A stretch of DNA of 27,445 nt from NCBI GenBank assembly GCA_039188505.1, contig JBCCZC010000016.1:1-27445 (forward strand), in the 5' to 3' direction. Below are positions 23,328 through 27,445 of the stretch, piece after piece (positions within the stretch are counted from its first letter, which is position 1; the number at the start of each line of letters is the position of its first letter). The notes below the pieces were generated by a model that saw only the letters and a list, made by a program, of their open reading frames with translations, was not told the origin of the DNA and made no database searches. Made by a program: the position numbers and the translations under genes. The stretch comes from JBCCZC01 sp039188505. Lineage in GTDB: Bacteria; Pseudomonadota; Gammaproteobacteria; Xanthomonadales; SZUA-38.

Positions 23328-24299
23328 CTAGGAGCGGCTTTCCTGCCGCCCGCCGAGGCGGTCTGTCGCCCGTATGAGCGCGTCCGTGATCCCTGGCTCG
23401 AAAGCTGAGTGGCCGGCATCGGGAACGATGACCAGCTCGGCCTCCGGCCAGGCCCGGTGGAGATCCCACGCGGTCTCGGGGGGGCACAGCGCGTCGTAGC
23501 GCCCGTGCACGATCACGGCGGGAATGTGGCGAATCTTTTGGACGTCCTCGAGCAGCTGATGCTCGTGCTCGAGGAAGCCGCGGTTGACGAAGTAGTGGGT
23601 CTCGATGCGCGCGAACGCATCCGCGAACTCGTCCTCCTGCAGGGCCTTGATGAAGTCCTCGTTGCGCAGGAGGTGGGCGGTGATGGCCTCGAAGGTCGAC
23701 CAGGCCACGGCGGCTTGCAGACGCTCCTCGGCGTCGTCGCCCGTCAGGCGCCGGTGGTAGGCGGCGACCAGGTCGTCGCGCTCGGCCTCGGGAATCGGGG
23801 CGATGAGGTCCGCCCAGGCGTCAGGAAAGAGCTTCCGCGTGCCCGAACGGTAGAGCCAGTCGATCTCGTGTTCCCGCATGAGAAAGATGCCCCGGATCAC
23901 CAGTTCCGTCACCGAGTCGGGGTGCTTCTGCGCGTAGGCCAGGGCCAGCGTCGAGCCCCAGGAGCCGCCGAATACCTGCCAGCGGTCGATGCGGAGGTGT
24001 TTCCGCAGGGCCTCGATGTCGGCGACAAGGTGCCACGTCGTGTTGTTCTCGAGGAGGGAGTGAGGCCGGGAGCGGCCGCAACCTCGCTGGTCGAAGACGA
24101 CGATGCGATAGACGTCCGGATCGAAGAAGCGCCGCGGATGCGGGCTACCGCCGCCGCCCGGACCGCCGTGAAGAAAGACGACCGGCTTGCCGTCGGGGTT
24201 GCCGCACTGCTCGTAGTAGACCTCGTGCGGCTCGTCGACTGCGAGCAGGCCGTGATCGAAGGGTTCGATTTCGGGGTAGAGCGTTCGACGGGTGCTCAT
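23328..24299 (-). CDS. pip: Proline iminopeptidase (prolyl aminopeptidase)
   Basis: A 323-residue cytosolic alpha/beta hydrolase that releases N-terminal proline from peptides. Family blocks are FLHGGPGGG (42-50, oxyanion hole), DQRGCGRSRPH (70-80) and GGSWGSTLALAYAQKHP (111-127), with nucleophile Ser113. HGRYDALCPP contains Asp269 and DAGHSAFEPG contains His297, completing the triad. Length and motif order match Pip of Xanthomonas and Serratia. The helical cap (WLYRSGTRKLFPDAW, AYHRRLTGDD, HYFVNRGFL) is intact. AGGAG lies six bases before the ATG. Its promoter must lie within or beyond the repeat array that begins 45 bases upstream. Its 3' side has several hairpins. Confidence 0.96.
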   Translation of the reverse strand: MSTRRTLYPEIEPFDHGLLAVDEPHEVYYEQCGNPDGKPVVFLHGGPGGGGSPHPRRFFDPDVYRIVVFDQRGCGRSRPHSLLENNTTWHLVADIEALRKHLRIDRWQVFGGSWGSTLALAYAQKHPDSVTELVIRGIFLMREHEIDWLYRSGTRKLFPDAWADLIAPIPEAERDDLVAAYHRRLTGDDAEERLQAAVAWSTFEAITAHLLRNEDFIKALQEDEFADAFARIETHYFVNRGFLEHEHQLLEDVQKIRHIPAVIVHGRYDALCPPETAWDLHRAWPEAELVIVPDAGHSAFEPGITDALIRATDRLGGRQESRS

Positions 24300-24343
24300 G
24301 GCTGGCTCCTGGCAGGAGGGGCAGATGCTACCAAGAACCGGAA

Positions 24344-24690
24344 GGCTCGTATCGCTGCTCCGCCTCGCAAGCGAGGCGAAGTCGCTCAGACTCGCTAGCT
24401 TTGTTTTCAGAAGCGTAGAAACGGAGTGCCAGTTGCAGGCGCTCGTGCAGGCTCGTATCGCTGCTCCGCCTCGCTCGCTTTGTTTTCAGGAGCGTAGAAA
24501 CGGAGTGCCAGTGGCAGGCGCTCGTGCAGGCTCGTATCGCTGCTCCGCCTCGCAGGCGAGGCGAAGACGGTTCGGAAGGCTCGTATCGCCGCTCCACCCC
24601 GCGAGCGAGGCGAAGACGCTCACACTCGCTAGCTGCGTTTTCAGAAACGTAGGAGCAGAGGGTTCGGAAGGCTCGGTGCGCTGCTTCGCC
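24344..24690 (+). repeat. Array of five full or truncated copies of the ~106 bp repeat
   Basis: Units begin at 24344 (106 bases), 24450 (79 bases, lacking an internal 27 between GCCTCGC and CTTTGTTTTC), 24529 (49 bases, cut after CGAAGACGG), 24578 (92 bases) and 24670 (first ~20 bases). Each starts GGCTCGTATCG or a close variant. The first carries a CGCCTCGC/GCGAGGCG stem around AA. They fill the 405-base gap between pip and the DUF4440 gene and run opposite to the copies at 20811-21020. Unequal unit lengths and head-to-tail order point to repeated duplication with deletions. Confidence 0.88.
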
Positions 24691-24705
24691 GCCGTGGCAT
24701 CCGAC

Positions 24706-25164
24706 TCACTCGGGTGTCGGCAACTCGGCGCACATTCCGCCCACGATCTTCCAGCCGGCCGGGGTTTCCCGCCAGGTGTGGACGAGCTTCTGTCCTCGGG
24801 CGTAATCCCGGTCTCTGGACGAGCGGGTCCTCGCGGCGAGGTAGGTCACGGCGAAGCCATCCCCCAGGACGACGCCCTGCGGTTCGATCGTGGTCTCCAG
24901 CCCCTGTTTCGCGACGTCTGCGAACCAGCTCTCCACGGCGACCTCAAGGCCCGTAAGCGTGGCGGTGGCGGACTGCCCGCACGGCCATCCGCGGAAGTCT
25001 TCGGCCCAGAGTGCGAGGAAGGCCGCCGTGTCGCCGGCATTGACGGCGTCCCAGTAGGCCTCCTCGCCGGCGAAGACCTCGGCTTCCTCCGCCGTCATGG
25101 CCACGCCAGCCGCGGGCGAGGTCATTGCGAGCAGGCTCGCCAGCAGCGGTGTCATCAGCGTCAT
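24706..25164 (-). CDS. DUF4440 / SnoaL-like exported protein
   Basis: A 152-residue protein with a short signal-like N-terminus (MTLMTPLLASLLAMTSPAAG) followed by an NTF2-like cone fold. VFAGEEAYWDAVNAGDTAAFLALWAEDFRGWPCG is the DUF4440 signature, then TGLEVAVESWFADV, VTYLAARTRS and a final LVHTWRETPAGWKIVGGMCAE. NTF2-like proteins bind small hydrophobic ligands or act as isomerases; no catalytic set is identifiable. GAGGGA lies eight bases before the ATG. The repeat array ends about 15 bases beyond its stop. It diverges from the GFA-family gene across a 97-base spacer. Confidence 0.82.
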   Translation of the reverse strand: MTLMTPLLASLLAMTSPAAGVAMTAEEAEVFAGEEAYWDAVNAGDTAAFLALWAEDFRGWPCGQSATATLTGLEVAVESWFADVAKQGLETTIEPQGVVLGDGFAVTYLAARTRSSRDRDYARGQKLVHTWRETPAGWKIVGGMCAELPTPE

Positions 25165-25195
25165 GGTCGTATTCCCTCGTGGATCCCGGGATGCA

Positions 25196-25234
25196 GCGTA
25201 CGCTCAAGGCCGGCCGTACGCGAAGCGCTATCAT
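25196..25234 (+). promoter_or_regulatory. Inverted repeat and -10-like box in a divergent promoter
   Basis: GCGTACG (25196-25202) and CGTACGC (25215-25221) form a seven-base inverted repeat with a 12-base spacer between the DUF4440 and GFA genes. Just beyond it, TATCAT (25229-25234) matches five of six -10 bases for the plus-strand gene. No good -35 is present, so an activator or repressor at the repeat is plausible. Confidence 0.35.
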
Positions 25235-25261
25235 GAATTGCCCGGGTTTCGGAGGTTGATC

Positions 25262-25660
25262 ATGAGTGAGACGGTCGAGGGACGGTGCCTATGCCACGCG
25301 GTGCACTATCGGATCGAGCTGCCGACGCTCTGGTGCTCGCACTGCCATTGCTCCATGTGTCAGCAGGCCCACGGAGCGGCCTTCGTCACCTGGGTCGGCG
25401 TCGCCGAGGAGCGCTTCACGGTCACGGCCGGCAAGCGGGCCATTGCCTGGCACGCTTCGTCGACGGAGGCGGAGCGTGGATTCTGCAAGGAGTGCGGTAG
25501 TTCGCTGTTCTTCCGTTCCGAACGCTGGCCCGGTGAGGTCCACGTCACGCGGGCCAACCTCGTCGGGGACATCGATCGCGAACCGCAGGCGCACGCGTTT
25601 TACGACGCGCATGTCGACTGGCTGAAGCTGGGCGACGACCTGCCGCGAAAGGCCGGCTAG
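25262..25660 (+). CDS. GFA-family (Gfa/CENP-V fold) zinc protein
   Basis: A 132-residue protein with the full zinc-cysteine pattern of the glutathione-dependent formaldehyde-activating family: GRCLCHAVHY (Cys9, Cys11), CSHCHCSMCQ (Cys25, 28, 30, 33) and FCKECGSSLFF (Cys75, Cys78). The segment IAWHASSTEAERGFCKECGS is typical. Gfa was thought to join formaldehyde to glutathione, but most homologues have unknown substrates, so the function is left general. I chose the ATG at 25262 because GGAGG lies seven bases upstream and the Cys motif follows at once; the frame upstream is antisense to the DUF4440 gene. It converges with the following dehydrogenase, with a 21-base gap. Confidence 0.9.
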   Translation: MSETVEGRCLCHAVHYRIELPTLWCSHCHCSMCQQAHGAAFVTWVGVAEERFTVTAGKRAIAWHASSTEAERGFCKECGSSLFFRSERWPGEVHVTRANLVGDIDREPQAHAFYDAHVDWLKLGDDLPRKAG

Positions 25661-25681
25661 TCCGACGGCGGACGGGCAGGC

Positions 25682-26557
25682 CTAGCGGGACAGGGCTTCG
25701 ATTCGCGCCAGCAGGCTGGACGTGTCCCAGCGACCGCCGCCGAGGCGCTGCACGTCGCCATAGAACTGGTCGACAAGTGCCGTGACCGGGAGCGACGCGC
25801 CGTTGCGGTCCGCCTCGCGTAGCGCGATCCCCAGGTCCTTCCGCATCCAGTCCACCGCGAAGCCGTGTTCGTACTCGCCCTCGAGCATCGTCTCGTACCG
25901 ATTCTCCATCTGCCACGACTGCGCCGCACCCTTCGAGATCACCTCGACGACCGCCCGGGCGTCGAGACCGGCACGGGTGGCGAAGTTCAGCGCCTCGGCG
26001 AGGCCCTGCACCAGCCCGGCGATGCAGATCTGGTTGACCATCTTGGTGAGCTGGCCGGCCCCGCTCGGTCCCAGGAGGCGAAATTCCCGGGCAAAGGCGC
26101 GGAGCAGCGGCTTGACGGCGGCGAAGTGGGGCTCGTCGCCGCCGGCCATCACCGTGAGCTGGCCGTTCTCGGCGCCGGCCTGGCCGCCGGAGACCGGCGC
26201 ATCGACGAAGCCAACCTCGCGCCGCGCTGCAACCGCATGGAGCTCTCGCGCGAGTTCCGCGGACGCCGTGGTGTGGTCGACGAAGACCGTGCCCGGACGC
26301 ATGCCCGAAAGCGCGCCGCTCTCGCCGAGGAAGATCTCGCGCACCGAGTCGTCGTTCCCGACGCAGGCGAAGACGGCCGAGGCCTCGCTCGCGGCTTCGG
26401 CCGGCGTGGCGGCCGCCGCGCCGCCATTCGCGGCCACCCAGGCCTCGGCCGTGGCTTGCGTACGGTTGAAAACGGTGACCGCATGCCCTGCTTCGGCGAG
26501 GTGGCGCGCCATGGGTGACCCCATGACGCCCAAGCCGATGAAGGCGACGACTGCCAT
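25682..26557 (-). CDS. Beta-hydroxyacid dehydrogenase (3-hydroxyisobutyrate / tartronate semialdehyde reductase-like)
   Basis: A 291-residue NAD(P)-dependent dehydrogenase. GLGVMGSPMARHL (8-20) is the dinucleotide loop, and NRT at the end of beta-2 suggests NADP. DAPVSGGQAGAENG (119-132) is the substrate-binding signature and GAGQLTKMVNQ (166-176) carries the catalytic Lys172. The C-terminal helical domain has DARAVVEVISKGAAQSW and WMRKDLGIAL, typical of the GLYR/HIBADH group that reduces or oxidises short beta-hydroxy acids. Exact substrate is not readable. It overlaps the MscS stop by one base (TGATG), so they are translationally coupled, a pairing with no obvious functional link. Confidence 0.92.
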   Translation of the reverse strand: MAVVAFIGLGVMGSPMARHLAEAGHAVTVFNRTQATAEAWVAANGGAAAATPAEAASEASAVFACVGNDDSVREIFLGESGALSGMRPGTVFVDHTTASAELARELHAVAARREVGFVDAPVSGGQAGAENGQLTVMAGGDEPHFAAVKPLLRAFAREFRLLGPSGAGQLTKMVNQICIAGLVQGLAEALNFATRAGLDARAVVEVISKGAAQSWQMENRYETMLEGEYEHGFAVDWMRKDLGIALREADRNGASLPVTALVDQFYGDVQRLGGGRWDTSSLLARIEALSR

Positions 26558-27381
26558 CAGTCGTCGTCGCCCGTGCGATGCATGTGGACGTCCATCTGCG
26601 GGTACGGAATCGAGATGCCCGCCTCATCGAAGCGGAGCTTGACGGTCTCCGTGATGCGCCACAGCACGGTCCAGTAGTCCGCCGCGTTGACCCACGGTCG
26701 GACCACGAAATTCACGCTGGAGTCGGCGAGCTCGCTGAGCGCAACGACCGGCTCGGGGTCCTTGAGCACGTCCGGATCGTTGCTGACGATCTCCTCGAGC
26801 AGGGCCTTGGCCTGGCGGAGATCGTCGTCGTAGCCGATGCCGAAGACCATGTCGACCCGGCGCGTCGGGCGACGGGAATAGTTGACGATCACGGAGCCGA
26901 AGATGGCGCCGTTGGGGACTGTGATCTCCTTGTTGTCCCCGGTCTTGAGGGTGGTGTGGAAGATGCGGATGTCCTCGACGGAGCCGGCGACACCAGCGAT
27001 TTCCACGAACTCACCCTTCGCGATCGGCTTGAACAGGACGAGGAGGGCGCCGGAGGCGAAGTTCTGCAGCGATCCCTGCAGAGCAAGGCCGATCGCGAGG
27101 CCGGCGGCACCGATCAGGGCCACGAGGGAAGTCGTGTTGACGCCCAGAGCGTTCAGGGCGGCGATGATGACGACGAGCAGCAGCAAGAAGCGCAGGATCG
27201 AGGCGATGAACCCGACCAGCATGTCGTCGAGGTTGGCGCGCTTGAGCAGGCGCTCCGCGAGGCCTACGACCAGCTTGGCGATCATCCGGCCGATCACGAA
27301 GATCAGAAGCGCCTGGATCAACTTGATTCCCCAGGGGATGAAGTAGTCGGCGGTCAGTACGGCAACGTCGATCTCAGGCAT
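26557..27381 (-). CDS. MscS-family mechanosensitive ion channel
   Basis: A 274-residue small-conductance mechanosensitive channel of the short, three-helix type. Helix 1 is WGIKLIQALLIFVIGRMIAKLVV and helix 2 FIASILRFLLLLVVIIAALNALG. The pore helix GAAGLAIGLALQGSLQNFASGALLVLF has the Gly/Ala packing pattern of MscS TM3. FKPIAKGEFVEIAGVAGSVEDIRIFHTTL is the beta domain, and FDEAGISIPYPQMDVHMH the C-terminal cage. Such channels release solutes on hypo-osmotic shock. The ATG at 27381 is preferred to a TTG at 27402 because AAAAGGA precedes it and it opens the family N-terminus. It lies near the window edge, so its promoter may be cut off. Confidence 0.94.
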   Translation of the reverse strand: MPEIDVAVLTADYFIPWGIKLIQALLIFVIGRMIAKLVVGLAERLLKRANLDDMLVGFIASILRFLLLLVVIIAALNALGVNTTSLVALIGAAGLAIGLALQGSLQNFASGALLVLFKPIAKGEFVEIAGVAGSVEDIRIFHTTLKTGDNKEITVPNGAIFGSVIVNYSRRPTRRVDMVFGIGYDDDLRQAKALLEEIVSNDPDVLKDPEPVVALSELADSSVNFVVRPWVNAADYWTVLWRITETVKLRFDEAGISIPYPQMDVHMHRTGDDD

Positions 27382-27445
27382 GGCAAGGCGTCCTTTTCGC
27401 AAAAGTGTGATGCGCCGTCCAGGGCGCGGATGAAAGAATCAGGCG

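Noticed and set aside
24344..24690. CRISPR array
   Set aside because: Units are ~106 bp, abut directly without unique spacers, differ by internal deletions, and no cas gene is present.
24292..25236. Plus-strand open frame through the repeat array and DUF4440 gene
   Set aside because: It translates repeat DNA and then antisense of a recognisable DUF4440 protein.
1..27445. tRNA, rRNA, integrase, transposase or phage genes
   Set aside because: I looked for these on both strands and saw no supporting motif; small or unusual ones could be missed by eye.

Overview
This is a GC-rich, gene-dense bacterial window with almost no spacer between genes. The gene content is gammaproteobacterial: a BLUF photoreceptor, a short-type GTP cyclohydrolase I, DUF3034 with a truncated haemoglobin, an arsR-aqpS pair, and secreted beta-rich proteins ending in Gly-Phe-Glu. 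The GFE tail and the carboxypeptidase-regulatory/FG-GAP secreted protein recall Wenzhouxiangella and other Lysobacterales (Xanthomonadales) relatives. That placement is an inference, because there is no rRNA or other phylogenetic marker. I saw no tRNA, rRNA, CRISPR array, transposase or phage gene.

Layout. 1-813 (+): the end of a folE-like gene with a damaged reading frame, then a BLUF blue-light sensor. 859-5677 (-): a PPC-like secreted protein, a BciA-type reductase, a decayed 3' fragment of an FG-GAP gene, a large FG-GAP/carboxypeptidase-regulatory secreted protein, and a conserved hypothetical. 5838-6974 (+): a PQQ-type sugar dehydrogenase. 7053-9525 (-): DUF3034, a lipoprotein truncated haemoglobin and an AI-2E family permease. 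9948-19529 (-): the centrepiece, a six-gene, mostly start/stop-overlapping operon. In transcription order it encodes a circularly permuted ATP-grasp, an alpha-E protein, a transglutaminase-DUF2126 protein, an ATP-grasp/alpha-E fusion, a second transglutaminase and a VOC protein. 19613-20658 (-): arsR-aqpS, with an operator-like AT-rich palindrome touching the arsR start. 20811-24690: two arrays of one ~106 bp repeat in opposite orientation, flanking a VOC protein, a small monooxygenase-like protein, a secreted hypothetical and proline iminopeptidase. 24706-27381: a DUF4440 protein (-), a GFA-family zinc protein (+), then a hydroxyisobutyrate-dehydrogenase-like enzyme and an MscS channel (both -).

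How the genes may work together. The operon at 10-19.5 kb combines amide-bond-forming folds (ATP-grasp, and a DUF2126 region with glutamine-synthetase/GCS-like motifs), two papain-like transglutaminase folds and the helical alpha-E domain. Such neighbourhoods have been proposed in comparative genomics to make or remove a peptide modification, but I know of no settled function. Here the set is doubled. The ATP-grasp half of the fusion has lost the Lys-Pro and glycine-loop residues kept by the stand-alone copy, which suggests a catalytic and a non-catalytic partner. The Anbu proteasome-like protease often found with these genes is not in the window. This is the best candidate for an undescribed system.
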